This document shows, in pieces, positions 1 to 13,151 of a DNA stretch of 64,000 nt. The notes below the pieces were generated by a model that saw only the letters and a list, made by a program, of their open reading frames with translations, searched no databases and was not told where the DNA came from. A program made the translations under genes and the position numbers. The DNA lies in contig NC_058337.1 of the NCBI RefSeq assembly GCF_905475395.1, positions 12,326,983 to 12,390,982 of the forward strand, in the 5' to 3' direction. Source of the stretch: Chrysoperla carnea (taxonomy: Eukaryota > Arthropoda > Insecta > Neuroptera > Chrysopidae). Numbering within the stretch: the stretch's first letter is position 1; every line of letters starts with the position of its first letter.

Positions 1-178
1 ATGGACAATAAAGTTTTGTCCTAAACTACCTATGATGTTTACGAAAAAATGTTTCAAACAAAAGTTATTTATTTTTTATTACAAACATTGCAGTTTATAT
101 ATTTAAACAAGTGAAAACAAACAATTGACTGGGATAATTGTTGAAATACCCTGTATAGACATTGTCGATTATCAGTGT
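1..178 (+). repeat. Two partial copies of interspersed family REP-A
   Basis: REP-A is the commonest repeat in this window; the best full copies are at 22115-22697 and 63405-63945. Bases about 25-80 match its middle, with the words GATGTTTAC and TGTTTCAAACAAAAG. Bases about 107-175 match its left end (ACAAGTGAAAACAAACAATT). The order is swapped relative to a full copy, so these are two fragments rather than one. No coding potential is visible. Confidence 0.6.
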
Positions 179-299
179 TTGCATTATTTTTCATAAATCT
201 AAGTTATAAAAATACCATATTTACATCAACAAAGAAGCTTCTAACTTTTATGATATGATTTGTAGCATTAATTGCAACATTCGACACTAATTGACAGCG

Positions 300-1390
300 C
301 CGTGTTGGACACATAAGATTAGTGAGAATCTTACTTGTATAATAAAACGCATGGCGTTATTGAAAATCAAGCAATGCGCGCTTTTTCTGCATTATTTTCA
401 ATCTTGAATTTATCAATAAAAAAACTGGGAAAGGCGCGCGAAGCGCGCCATTTTACGAAATATTGAGCTTTATTGTATGACGCAAAGAACCCTCTATTAA
501 GTAACTTGATAAAGCACGAAGCGTTAATCGCCAGCAAACTACATTCGATTTGTGACTATCATGTTCAGATAATATAACGCGAAGCGTTCTTGAAAAACAC
601 CCTAGGCGCTTTGCTAAGAATTTTATCTCGGAATAATTCTATTCCTTATTCTTAGATAAAAAATAACGCGAAGCATTTATTTAAGGCGCTTTTTAGGTAT
701 CTGATATAACGCGAAGCGTAATATTTAAGTGCGGTGCGCCGTTAGGCTGTAGGACACATACGGCCAGTGAGTATCATGCTTGTATAATATAACGCATTCT
801 TGAATCTATTAATAAAATAAATTGAGTTAGACGCGCTTCATCTTTGTAAAAACATAATGAGCTTTGTTTTATGACGCAAAGAACGTTCTGTTTAAATACT
901 TGATAAAGCGCGTAGCGTTATCCGCCTGTATATTAGTATTATATATATATCTGTATTTGACATAAATCAAAAGAAACTACACAATTTGCAAAAATTATTA
1001 GATCAAAAAGGACTATACATGTTGACTGAAAATTAAACAAAAAATAAGAATAATCCGCCTGTAAATAACATTTTATTTGTGACAATCATTTTCGGATAAT
1101 ATAATGTAAAGCGTTATTGAAAAGCGCCAAGGGTATTACTAAATATCTTATCTAAGAATAATTCTATTCATTAATCTTAGATAATAAATAACGCGAAGCG
1201 ATTTTTAGGGGGGTTTTTAGGTATCTGATATAACGCAAAGCGTTATATATAAGTGCGGCGCGCCGTTTGGCTGTAGGGCACAAAAGGTTAGTGAACATCA
1301 TGCTTTATAATAAAACGCGAAGTGTTATTGAAAAACGCGCAAAGCGCGCTTTTTCTGCATTGTTTTTATTCTTGAATCTATCAATAAAAA
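300..1390 (+). repeat. Diverged tandem array rich in GCGAAGC hairpins
   Basis: About two and a half diverged units follow each other. A marker phrase (GTGA-A/T-ATCAT/TCTT..TATAATA-AAACGC) recurs near 320, 765 and 1290, giving periods of about 445 and 525 bp. Each unit holds short GC-rich palindromes with a GAA loop in otherwise AT-rich DNA: 433-449 (7-bp stem), 576-588 (5-bp stem), 668-674, 709-719 and 1193-1199. Variants with one or two changes are at 506-514, 903-911, 1228-1238 and 1313-1325. d(GCGAAGC) is a known unusually stable DNA mini-hairpin. No ORF or transposase is visible. The element class is unknown. Confidence 0.7.
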
Positions 1391-1394
1391 AAAA

Positions 1395-1545
1395 TTAAAA
1401 GTACGCTATAAAAAGGTCCTGCGGATCCAAGACCCTATTGACCTATGTTGCTCATTTGCGAACTTGACCTCACTTTTTACGTCCTTAGCACGCTATAAAA
1501 ATTTTAGCTTGATATCTCTTTTCGTTTTTGAGTAATCGTGAAGAT
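1395..1545 (+). repeat. REP-A fragment
   Basis: Matches the central part of REP-A: the phrases GACCTATGTTGCTCATTT, a CTCACTTTTTACGTCC-like stretch and GTTTTTGAGTAATCGTG occur in the family order. It ends at a run of C at about 1547-1556. The stretch from there to about 2030 is AT-rich, and I recognise nothing in it. Confidence 0.65.
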
Positions 1546-2034
1546 CCCCCCCCCCCAATCAACAAACCCACCCCCTCAAAATAACACCATCCAAATCTAC
1601 TCCGCCACAATGTTCTTCCAAATTAAAAAAATGAAGTTTTCTTTCAGTGAATCATTAATTTATTAACTATCCATTAAACCACTTACCCCGCTTAGTCTAC
1701 CAACAACTGGTGATAGTTTCGTTGGTGTTTAATCAATTAATCAATACCCTAGGACAGTTAGCTTTGGCCACTGAGCTCGTTTAAATAGTATCTACTCTAC
1801 CCATCAATACTCTTTCATCAACAACATTTTAATAATTACATCCATTCATGTACCTATAACCATCCATACGGTACTATGTGCAAGATATTCCCTATGTCTA
1901 ATACATATGGTAGGGTATATAAAAGTACTATCTATATCAAAGAGTTTTAATTATATACACTTAGACATTCACCAATAAAAATACCATAACATGCATTGGT
2001 ATACATTTATAATTATGATGAAATCTAAATGACG

Positions 2035-2452
2035 TTCTCATGGGTAAACTATGATGTTTACAAAAAAATGTTTCGAACAAAAATTGTTTATTTTTTTATA
2101 AGGAACATTTTTTACATATTAACATTTGTTCCATCTCTAACGGTTTAAAAGATGGTCCCAAGACCCAATTGACCTATGTTGCTCATTTACGAACTTGACT
2201 CACTTTTTACGTTTTAAGCACGCTATATAAAATTTTCAGCTTGATATCGCTATTCGTTTTTGAGTAATCGTGATGAAAGACGGAGAGACGACAGACGACA
2301 GACAGACAGACAGACGGAAATGGACTAATGAAGTGATTTTATAAACACCTATACCAAAATTTTGTTTGTAGCATCAATATTTTTAAGCGTTACAAACTTG
2401 GGACGTAAACTTAATATACCTTTTATATATTTCATATATACAGGGTATAAAA
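2035..2452 (+). repeat. REP-A copy, nearly complete right half
   Basis: Runs from the GTAAAC.ATGATGTTTAC block through the tandem GACAGACAGACAGACGG stretch to the typical right end GGTATAAAAAT. Small frames reading Ser-Val-Cys repeats in such copies come from the CAGACAGACGGA simple sequence and are not genes. Confidence 0.75.
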
Positions 2453-2789
2453 ATTAAAAATCTTTAACGCAGAAGTTCATTTTGTATTATTTAGTAATGT
2501 GTATTATAAATATTGTACCTACTATTTACGCCAGTCAAATCCTACATTAAAATCGCAAAGCGCGATGTAAAGCTACTTTTTGGGTATGTTATTAAGCACC
2601 CTTAGAGGAGTGTGAAACCGCGTTTTGCAAGCAAAAAAAGTTTCCTGCAGCTTTTGACATAATATGTAAGTATCATTTTGAAAGTATACTAAACTTGAAA
2701 CAATTGAAGCCGACCTTCGTATGTCTAATATAGTTTTTGAGATATGATGCTTGAAAAATTTCATAAATGCTAAAATTTTGAGTATTGCT

Positions 2790-2905
2790 TATGTTAAACC
2801 GTTAGGGATAGAACAAAACTTTAAATATAAAAAATGTCCCTTATAGCAAAATAAACAACTTTTGTTTGAAACATTTTTCAACTTTTGTTTGAAACGGGCG
2901 GGTAT
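2790..2905 (-). repeat. REP-A fragment (reverse)
   Basis: Reads CCGTTAGGGATAGAACAAAA and then the CAACTTTTGTTTGAAACATT block, which is REP-A in reverse order. The following 2905-4020 is AT-rich, with no gene or repeat that I can name. Confidence 0.6.
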
Positions 2906-4019
2906 CAAGCTAGTTAACAAAATATTTTATTAGCATTTAATATTTAAGTTAATTTAGAATTGTTATTTGAGGTTTATTGTTTCCTTTTTTTAATATGGTG
3001 AAGTAAACATTATTTGTATGGGCGGTAGGGATATAAAATTATAAAACTGCTTCGTTTAAAATTTATTAAGGAAAAATTTCGGCTTAGCTGGACCATAAAT
3101 TGTTAATTAATTGAAACGGTCAATGTTTAAAGTTGACTTAAAAATTTGTAAATAGGCAACTTGTAAGACGTAAATGTGAGTGTTTGTCATCAATTTATTC
3201 TTCTACTGAATTTTAAAAGTAACCTATTTGAAAATCATTAAAAACTGATTCAATTTTTCTAATACGCAAACCACCTTACGAAGCGTTCCAATTCAATTTT
3301 AAAACAAGTTCAGGGTTGCATGAAAATTTCCATTTAAGTCGCCTCATCTATATCCAAAATATTCTGAAATACCTTTCGCCCAATTATCACTTAAAAAAAA
3401 AGAAAAATATTAAATACCTACCGAAAAATAATAAGAGCCTAATTTGTCACTTGTGGCTCAATTTTGGAGCGTATCAGCAGGGCCGATTTTACACAAAACT
3501 CCCTCGGGCAAAAGCAAAAAATGCCTAAGTTTCTTTAGCTAGTTCTGATAGTTTAACCTTTCGATCAGTTTGGCGCCTAGGGCTAAGGCCCATGTGACCC
3601 TATATGTAAATCCAGGTCTGAGCGTACGCATGATGAAAATCCCCTAACTAACTATTAAATCTTTGTTTCTAGTCCAGGTCCCCTATTTGGAGGGCAACTT
3701 TTTTGAGGTATACACTTCGTGACCATGGGGGTGGGTTGGTAATGTTATCAAAAACAAAAATCTAAAAAAAGTTTGCCCCAGAATCTATCTTTTTGGTGGG
3801 TTTTTTGAAAAATTTTGAAAAAAGGAGGTTTTTTGATTTTCTGGAAAAACTATTGATTTTCGCTGATAACATTAAATTAGAAAGTTGAAGATAATTCAAC
3901 AATAATAATTCAATAGAGCCCCGTCAGGTCGAAGTATTATTAAATATCTACAAAATATAATATAATCAAATTTCTTTTTAAATGAGCTAAGATTCGTCTC
4001 GATAGGCCCACTAGAACAC

Positions 4020-4257
4020 GAGATATCAATTTTTTGTATTTTTGACCATTTCTCGAATTCGAAGCTCGATACCTTTTTTGGTTTTTGAGTTATCGTGTCC
4101 ACAGCGGACGGACGGACAACCGGAAATGGACTAATTAGGTGATTTTATGAACACCTATGACAAAATTTTTTTCCTAGCATCATTATTTTTAAGCGTTACA
4201 AACTTGGGACTAAACTTAATATACTATGTATATTTCATATATACATGGTATAAAAAG
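4020..4257 (+). repeat. REP-A right-end fragment
   Basis: Has the GTTTTTGAGTTATCGTGTCC and CGGACGGACGGACAACCGG blocks and the right end CATGGTATAAAAA. Bases 4258-5192 show no further recognisable feature except the presumed 5' flank of the following gene. Confidence 0.75.
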
Positions 4258-5192
4258 AATAAGTCTTAATAAGTCTTAGGAAACTCTGAAAAAGTCTTAG
4301 AAACTTAAAAAAATTATTAAGAACTCTGAATAACTCTGAATTAGACTAGTCCGAAAACGTTGAGAAATACAAAGTTCCTAACATTTTTTCAGAATTTCTT
4401 ATTCTTTCTTCAAATATTTTTTCTAACAGGGTTATCAGCAAAAACCAATAGTTTTGCCAAAAAAAATCACAAAAAATCGCCTTTTTTCAAGAATTTTAAA
4501 AAAACCCGCCAAAAACGATCGTTCGAGGCAAAATTTTTTTGAAATTTTGTCTTTAATAATATTAAGAAAAGAATCCATCCCTCACGATCACAAAGCGTGT
4601 ACCAAGAAAGATAATCTGGTTTTTTGTCTGATAGGGATACTGGACTATACGCTAGTATGCTTATAATAAACTTACCTTTATTTACTAAAGCTATCAAAAT
4701 ATTTATTAAATGGTTAATTTAAAGTTTCTTAACGTTAAAATTTAGATATTAAAAAAGACAAGGATATTAAATCTAAATATAAACAAAAAGTTATAGATTA
4801 GAAAAAACTTTAAATTGTTGATTTAATTAGGATTTACGGATGAATTGATGATACTGAAGAAATAATTGGTTCCAATCAATATGAAACAGAAATATTTCAG
4901 TTATTTCCATGTTATTTCATATTATAATTTATGGAGACTTCAATGCTCTAATTTTATAACCCGTAATTTGAACCTAAGATTTCACAATATCATCTATCAC
5001 CTACTGTTGTAAATACAATATACAATGTATTAGACAAAGATCAAACATATATGACATTTGTATACACAATGATCTAAGACAAGTTTTCGAAAACATTCAT
5101 TTCTTAAGGTAAAAATATCTCTTGAAAAATTTTGACAAGAAATATTATTAAAAAAATTTTTAATGTATAAAAGATAGAAATATGTGAAAATA

Positions 5193-8100
5193 ATGGCGTT
5201 TCTTTGTCCAGTTCGAATCCGTCGTGGAAAAAAGAAGAAACGTAAGAATTCGTATTAAATATTAATTATATAATTATAAATTAAACCGGGCCAATGAACT
5301 TTAGAATAAGTTTTATAATTGAAAATTTGCTCAAAAATTTTTTCTAGCTTCTAGCAGTAATGATCTGGACAAAGAAGTTACCCCTGCAATGGGACGAATT
5401 ACAGGATCTGCAAGTATTGAAACACTTGTACGTGTTGGTATCGAAAAAGAGCATGGACTGGCACCTGATTCGAAAATGGTTGTGTTACATGATTTTACCC
5501 CATGTGTTGATGACGAATTAGAAGTGAAAAGAGGACAAGTAATTTTAAATTTTTTTATTTTGTTTTTTGTCTGTGGTTTAATATTAGTGGTTAGATATTT
5601 TCGTAAGAAGTAGATGTTATAGGGGGAGGCATAATTTGGTTTAGTTTTTAAAATGTATATTAAATAAAAATGCAACAAATATCTCCTAAGGATTAGTACT
5701 TAAGAGTAGGTAAACTTTCTTATTAACAATGGAATAGTTATTCATTCAAATAATTGACTTGTCTGGATCAGGCACGTATCCAGCCCTCAAAAACGGTTGT
5801 GATCGCAGCCACCCAATGAAAAAATTAATAATGCGAATTTTACTATGAAAATCGGTATATGGTTATACAAAAAATGACGCTAGACAAAATATTAAGAATT
5901 GGCCCTATTTGTCAATTTATATTAGGCTGAGTTTAAAATTCTGATTTCGGTTAAGCATCTTAAAAAATATGACCCATCACCCTGTATTTCTGTGCAAAAT
6001 TTCAAATCGATATTCCTATAAATAACGAAAATATGAGGGTATCTGCATCTTAAATGCGACGCACTGTATATGAAATGTATATTAAGGTATCTAATTTATA
6101 ATAAAACCACCGAATTAGTCCAATTTCGTATGTCTGTTCGCCCGTCAACACGATAACTAAAAAAGAGATATATCGTGCTCAGGAAGTAAATAGTAAGTTT
6201 GAATTCGTAAATGAGCAATATAGGTCAATTGAGTCTGTGGTGTAAATAGGTCCATAGGACCCATTTTGTAAACCGTAAGAGATAGAAAAAGAGTTTAGTT
6301 AATTAAATATAAAAATGTTTCTGATTAAAAATAATCAACTTTTTTTGAAACATTTTTTCGTAGATATTTTTGTTTACACACGAAGACGCAAATTAGGATA
6401 GAACATAAGTTTCCATTTTCTCCAAAACAATACAAGATGGAAGGTTGAAAATTTGTAGGTAGCTTCAAATAATTAGTCTATCGATAATAATTAATATATT
6501 GACGGCAAAAGCATCCCGAAGGAAACTTCACGAAAAGCTTGCTTTTATCGCGTTTTTCGTCTTTTATCTTCTTGGCTTGTATGACTCAGCAAAAAATCCG
6601 TTCAAGGCTCAAATTGTAACTTTTATTGTCATGTTTTTGTAAAAAAAAACATTTTCGACGCAAAATAATAATATAAAGTTTTCGCACAATTTGCGAAATT
6701 AATGCAAAAATAGGTGCTTCGGAAAAAGCGTAATTATTAATATCGTAGATTCATGATAAAACGGAAGGAAAACGGCAAATTATAAGCTATAGTGTATGGT
6801 ATTAACTGCCCAGTTTTGTGTCGATCAACTGTTACAGTTTGTAAATTCCCGTTTTTCTTTCCGTTTTTACAGTTTCAGCCTGTATCTATGATATCAATAA
6901 ATATGCAGAGATTGTAAGGCAACTCTAAGCGAATAAAATGCTTTTTTAAAATTAATTTTGATGAACAAAAGTTCTATAAACAACGATTTTCATTTCGATT
7001 CTAGATACTACATCTTCCCCTACAATTTTTCAATTATTTTATGAAGTTATTTAATAAAATATATTTTTTACTGTTTACAGATAGTTAATATATTATATCG
7101 AGAAAATGATTGGGTATACGTAATTGATGCCGAATCCAGACAAGAAGGTTTCATTCCTCATTCATATTGTGCACCTTATGCAAGTCGAGCTGGCCAGTTG
7201 TTAGTTCAAGTAAAAAAGAAATTACCTCGTGATGCTAATAATATGCTATTAGAACAGTCTCCAGATGGTTGGTAAGTTTGATCAAGATACATATAATCTT
7301 AGAAATCAAGCCGGATAAAAGCCAAAATGTTTCAATTCTATGGAACAACATGCTTTTATACGGTACCCGGTTTAAAATGTTGTTTTATAATTAAAATAAT
7401 TGCGTAAGGACGCTGTATTCCAGAACAATTTTCAAAATAATTGCCCGTCCATTCGTTGTCAATAAATAATAAAAAGACTGTACGATTTTTGAGATCGATT
7501 TTCTTTTTTAATTTATATATTTACGAGATAATATTGCTATCAATCGACGTCGCATCTTCGGTAGTACAAGATTGCATTATCAAAATTCCGACTCTATCAA
7601 TATTATCAAAGAATAAAAAAAATTGCGAATACTGGGCAATTCGATAAGCATGAATGTAGTTGCGCAGACGCAATCTAACTTGCTTCCGTCAGTATACTGT
7701 TTTTTTACATATAGTAAAATTCTGGTGTTATTTTTATAATTGGTAGAAGGTTGGGGTCACTAAGTTTAACTTTTCCGGTGGCTCCATGTATCTACTTTTG
7801 AACTTATTTTGTTTAATTATAACATTTATTATTAAATCTTAATAGAAACTTAAACAGCTTTGTGAAAAAGGTTCATACAAAAATGGTCGGAAACTTTTTT
7901 CCCTAAGAAAAATGTAGAATCAAAAATTGTGATATCTTCAGCCATTTTCAAAAGGATCAGCTTTATACATATATTTGTTTAATTATCCAATCATTATTCT
8001 CGAATTATTTGTAAAAGTCACGAATTTGGATACTCGGGGTTTTTTGAGGTCCTTGATTGCGATAAGACGATAAAAAAGATCCAAAGCGCACCTGGAGAAA

Positions 8101-11100
8101 TGTAAAAAATCTCGTTTAAGTTATATTGAACTATTAGGTATTTTTTGTAGCTATCTTGAAGGGTTTTAAGTTTGTATATAAACACAGTTTTTGTGTTAAA
8201 ATTAAAACAATTTTGTTATCAATAAACTTGATCATATTTAAAATTATTATCAGAACATATGGGTACTAGTGCTTCACAACATTCGATGATGTAGATAAAA
8301 TGAAGGTGCCTAAATTTTACAGCAGCCAAAGATCGGGTATTAATTTCTACAGACGACGTCGATACTAGGACGTACCGATCTCCAAGTGCGCTCTGGCCCT
8401 TTTTTATCGTCATATTCGCAATCAGCGACCTCAAAAACCCTCCCTAGTTTCAAAGCTTTGCTCTTGCCGTTTTTTTTAACATATCATTGTTACAAAATGA
8501 TTGGTGCAAATCCCAGATCGATTTATCTTTCGCTCAATGAAAGTTTCGAATTTATAATATTAATATAGATAATAAAAATTAATTTTAATATTTGTTTCAG
8601 TGCGGATGATATTTTACCGTGTCTGGACACAAGCGATACAGAATCCCTTTGTAAAAAATCACAAACAAATTTAGGAGCCACATCGAGTAGTGTTTTAAAT
8701 ACTGTGATCAACAATGGAGCGTCTACACAGGGTAATGGTTCCCAAGCTAGTTTACAAAGTGAACCTGACATGTATCCATTTAGTAAAGATCCTTCAGGTC
8801 GTTATATAGTTTTGTATACATTTATTGCACGTGATGAGAATGACGTATCGGTTGAACGTGGAGAATTCGTAACAGGTATTTATAAATGAACAGATCGAGA
8901 TATGTGACATGCGTATGAAAACCTTTACAAACACTTTTATTTTCGTGTATCTTAATTATTGTGACATTCGACTGTGAAGTTCAGAGTATGTAAAGATGTA
9001 GAGTACTACCAAATTTGTAGTCGAGCTTAACTAAAAGTTGTTCAAATAAGAACGCCGCTTTTGAGTTTTAAATAAAACATATAAAGAGTGTTTTTTTAAG
9101 TTGACATATGCTTGAAACTCAAAAAATAACTTTTATCGATAAAAATGCTTCAAAGCGAAATATGTTGGGTGTGTAGGTGCACATCTTATGCAGATATTAA
9201 ACCTGACCTAGGTTTTGAACTTCAATGAAAAGTTTACTGTACTCCATAACTGGTAATCGATAAATGAACACTTTAAATTAGACAGTTGTTATTGACTAAA
9301 AAAGTTACATTTTTTGTTCGAAGTATTTTTCCGCAAACCGTACAGTTTATGCAAAAACGGAAAGAAAAGTTTTACCCAAAATTGTTTGTTTGTTCGTATC
9401 AAAATTGTTATTTCGTATAATTTTTTCTGCCAAATCTAAGCACTCTTCAAAAAAAAAAAGTTTTACTATAAAACTAATAAAAGTGATTTGTTTTTCTATA
9501 AAGACAATTTTTGTTCAAAATGATTGAACAAACGCACAAAAAGCTAGATTTATGCTATCAATTACTGTCTAAATTCTTCGCTGTACAAAAAAATGTTTCA
9601 AACAAAAAATGTTTGCGTATTTATCAAGAACAACTTTCTAATTTAATGTGTTCATCTAATGTTTGTCAGTTATGAATCAGAGCCAGTCTTTAATTAAATC
9701 TGAAAACTTAGATCGAATTCGATGTCGGTATAAGATGTGTGTCTTTGAAACAAACATTTTTCGTTAGAAGCATTTTCCTCGATTAAAATTATTTATAGAC
9801 TTTCAAGCATAATGTCAACTTAAAACAGCACCCTATATATCTGTGTAGTAAGTTTCAAACATTTATTGAATAATGAAGTACACATCAGGAGGTTATGAAT
9901 GGAATTGAATGGAAGATTGGCTCAGATGCATAGTGCTTGTTTACACTAATTTGTTGAGCTCCATGCTGAATTATTGTGATTGGGTTTTCCTCAACATTTG
10001 CACGCACTACTGCGATATTTCAGTCAAGCGACCAAGACGAAAGCGTCTTTCGGTTTTCACGTCATTCACATCCACAGACCCACTTTGCTCATTTTTTTCA
10101 TTAATCTTCTTACAGTGGCGTCAATTGGAGCATTCCAATGGCCCATGATTGTACGCATTTTGCGAACTGTGGCTGCAAAACTTTTACCATTTTGATAATA
10201 ATTCTTCATTCAATGAGAATTCGTTGTTTTGTATTGTAGCACTCCACTTTACTTACCTCCAGCCTTTACTATTAAAAACTCATACTGTGTGTGTGCTGAT
10301 TTTGTAACCTCTGACCCGATCTGTTTTACTTCAATTTTAAATGGGTTGTGTTGTAATAGGATGCAATAACGTCAATATTTGTTGATTATTAGCCCTAATT
10401 TCAACACTGACGCTCCCTCTCCCCGAATCTATTCTTATTTACGTTAGTGCATTTCTATAAAGTATACTTTATTAATGAGGGCCAAATCAGGAGCTAAGAG
10501 TAATGCAACGTTGGGTCGACATAATGTGAATCTTTAGTATGCTTTTACACACTCTGAACACAAAGCGTCATAGTTATAAAAAAAAAGGTGTGTATACTAA
10601 ACAAATAATACATACTATAGTTATTCTCAGTTCAAATTCACTCACTATAGGAAGTTGTAATTTCCATTATATTAGCTTATATATTGTGTTCATAGATGAC
10701 ACTTAATCTGTCATCTATTTATCCTTGTTTATTGGGAGTGACATTTCGTTTATTGACTAACTTCATGGTATTAAAAAATTGTAACTAGCTTCAATATGTA
10801 GTTATCATGTCACCCTGTGCGCGCGCATCATAAAAATTAACTCTCATCATTTTTTTTATAACGCGTCTAAAGAATTATAAATTCAAAAACTTATTTCATA
10901 CACGTGCACGACCTCGGCCAAATGTATAAACTTTCCATTTAATGTATTTTTCAATAATTTAAGCAAACCAAATTATTTTATAGTTTTAAATCGTGAAGAT
11001 CCTGATTGGTTTTGGATTGTACGAAGTGATGGTCAAGAAGGATTTATACCTTCTGGATTTGTATATCCCGCTGATAATGTCATTCAAGGTCATTTAAATA

Positions 11101-11444
11101 CAACAGGATCAAATCCAGTACAAAATAACGTAGCTTTTTCAACAAACAATCCAAATCAGGGTAGCGGTAATTTATCGTCAGCACAAGGAAATAATTTGGG
11201 TCAAACGTCAAATAGTCATCACCAAGACAATGATTTAAGATATCATGGTACTGAGCTAGTAATGCTTTACGATTATAAAGCACAAGCACCGGACGATCTA
11301 AGTGTGCGGCGTGGTGATTGGATTTACGCTGATTTAGGGAATCAGACTGTTGATGGATGGTTGTGGGCCTACGCACCAAAAACAAGAAAATATGGATTTA
11401 TTCCCAAAGCATATGCAAGACCGCCTGCGATGACTAGTTTATAG
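5193..11444 (+). CDS. Dlish: Dlish/Vamana-type adaptor with three SH3 domains
   Basis: Five coding exons: 5193-5241, 5348-5538, 7081-7271, 8601-8875 and 10984-11444. Every intron is GT-AG and the phases (1, 0, 2, 1) match, giving 388 residues. The start ATG has A at -3 and G at +4. The N-terminus MAFLCPVRIRRGKKKK and the block MGRITGSASIETLVRVG are those of insect Dlish. SH3 domains lie at about 58-113 (split by intron 2), 211-265 (split by intron 4) and 325-381. Each has an ALYDY-like strand, a DEL or DDLS acidic turn, a W pair and a GFIP end. The linkers are Ser/Asn/Gln-rich. Known for the family: Dlish binds the atypical myosin Dachs, Fat and the palmitoyltransferase Approximated. It helps hold Dachs at the junctional cortex and so lowers Warts, placing it in Fat-Hippo growth control. 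The identification rests on recalled family sequence. Any non-coding 5' exon is not seen. Introns 2-4 carry repeats. Confidence 0.92.
6060..6395 (-). repeat. REP-A copy in Dlish intron 2
   Basis: Reverse-oriented copy: a GTATATGAAATGTATATTAAGG-type end, then ACACGATAACTAAAAA, GTAAATGAGCAATATAGGTC, CCGTAAGAGATAGA and a TTGAAACATTTTTTCGT-type end. The preceding 5940-6060 matches another short repeat (REP-J) also present at 49497-49567 and 62158-62310. The rest of intron 2 (5539-7080) shows nothing else that I recognise. Confidence 0.7.
7868..8445. repeat. Repeat in Dlish intron 3 shared with 34700-35095
   Basis: Bases about 7868-8100 match 34715-35095 closely: GATATCTTCAGCCATTTT, CCAATCATTATTCTCGAATT, then TTGATTGCGATAAGACGATA and GCGCACCTGG. 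Bases about 8375-8445 carry part of the same text in reverse (TATCGTCATATTCGCAATCA), so this copy is an imperfect inverted structure. It is non-coding. Confidence 0.6.
9079..9840. mobile_element. 762-bp MITE with terminal inverted repeats in Dlish intron 4
   Basis: The left end reads ATATAAAGAGTG..TTTAAGTTGACATATGCTTGAAA. The right end, in reverse complement, reads ATATATAGGGTGCTGTTTTAAGTTGACATTATGCTTGAAA. Inner parts also pair imperfectly (AATCGATAAATGAACAC-type words against GTGTTCATCTAATG). No transposase frame is present, so it would be non-autonomous. The superfamily is not assigned; TA-rich edges hide the target duplication. Confidence 0.65.
10615..10830 (-). repeat. Repeat in Dlish intron 4 shared with 56505-56720
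   Basis: In reverse complement this stretch reads CATGAAGTTAGTCAATAAACGA, then ATGTCACT, then ACAAGGATAAATAGATGA, and matches 56550-56650 on the plus strand with few changes. It is non-coding, and its superfamily is unknown. Confidence 0.6.
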
Positions 11445-13140
11445 CATCAGCTATTTTCTTCTCATATACTAATCCAATAGACAGAGAAATTTTTTTTTAA
11501 TAATCATAATGAATTTATCTGTCAGTCTCTTTCGTCTAAATCGAAGTTTCCGTACGACTGAAGGATTGCCTCACCCGTCATTTTAAAATACATGTATATT
11601 CCAAGTAAACAATGCTCCACCGGGTACATAATAGAGTTTCTAAATAAATCGATTTGTCTAAAATTATCCTGAATAAATTTAAAACGGATTTTGCGATTTT
11701 CTTAAAATTGCGTTTGCTAATTGTTTGATAAAAGCATAAACAAAAATTATTAAAACTACGATTACTATTTTTAGTCTCTGAAAGGTATGTACACATAAAC
11801 AGCTGTAAATAAACCAGTTTAGCTGAACTTACCTTAGTTCAAAGTTGCTTCGTTTTCTCCGAAAATATTTAAATTAAATTTAAAACCGGTTATCAAATTT
11901 TCTGAAATTTGTTCTGTTGACATTGTTTTAACAATTACACCAATCCCCCACATTTCTAAGTCACCAAAAACAAAGGATCAGTAGTATACAATTTAGATTA
12001 ATTAATGTCATGAAAAATTGTAGCGATGATAAATTATATGGCCTTTCCATTAATTTATCGATATCTATGATTCTCAGCATCTTTTTTTCAATAAAATATT
12101 TTGTTTTTGATATACTTTATTAAACCATTTTTCTCAGAATTCTGAAGCAATAGCGGATTTTCAGATCATGATAGAAATCGATCTTAATAGAAACAAGATC
12201 CACAGAGAAGGAGTGAGAGCACTTTTGTTTAAAATGTTTATGAATAATATACAAATCTTTAACATAATATTGTTGACAATCCCACCCATTTACTACTTAT
12301 TGAATAAAATAAAAATCCTTCAAAAAGTGTAAAAATATGGTTTTATTTAGGAAGAACTATTTCCTTATAAAAAAATTTTGTCCCAGAAAATTAAAAAAAA
12401 ATAGTACCTGTCTATTGGATTTTACAAATTTGTAAATTTTATTTCTCAGAAACGAAATTTTTATTTTAAAACACGGTAAATTTTTATCCAAAAATATTAA
12501 TAACTTAAATAAACTTGCCTATAGGCTATAACAACGAGTACAATTTAACATTCGTTAATCATTCTATATTTCTATAAATCGAAAACATTCCATTTGATCG
12601 TCCGCGTCCGCTCTATTTTATTTTAATTATATATTTATATTTATATATATTTAGATTAATGTTAATATTTGTATAATTGCCTCCATTTTTTAAGAAAAAA
12701 AATATATATATATTTTTATACTTTTAATAAAAATTTTAACTGAAACTATTTTCAAAATTTTTTTTTTATAAATTAGAAATTTAAAATTAGGAGAAGATGA
12801 GACACAGTGAAACAAACTAAATATTTGTATTTTTTTCAAGAAAATTTTGTATTTAACTACAGAGAATTAGAAACTTCATTTTTAAATGCAAAGAAGTACT
12901 TAAAAAAGGGGCGAAGTTTCATACAAACATTCATGCCCTCTTTTACCCCCTTAAAGAATGAATTTTCATAAAAAAGTAATACAGTAAACTTTGCATCTCT
13001 GACGCCTGCGTCTGACGCATACTTGACTGTTTCCTATGCTGCGACTGACGCAAGAGTCTGATGCACACTGCTGTCATACTTGACTTATGTGCACTGCTGT
13101 CATACTTCTAATTCTACTATGCTTAACTGTTAAAAACTAA
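11445..13140. other. Presumed Dlish 3' UTR and AT-rich spacer
   Basis: This follows the TAG stop at 11442-11444. It is very AT-rich, with many AATAAA words (for example 11643-11648 and 12726-12731), so the cleavage site cannot be chosen from sequence alone. No conserved frame is seen. Bases 12990-13110 repeat GACGC/TGCGTCTGAC-like words and an imperfect CACTGCTGTCATACTT duplication (13067-13107) just before the Harbinger remnant. Confidence 0.5.
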
Positions 13141-13151
13141 AGTGAAGTAAA

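Noticed and set aside
300..1390. A CRISPR array or bacterial insertion (because of GC-rich palindromes)
   Set aside because: No regular spacing, no identical repeats with unique spacers, and no bacterial genes nearby.
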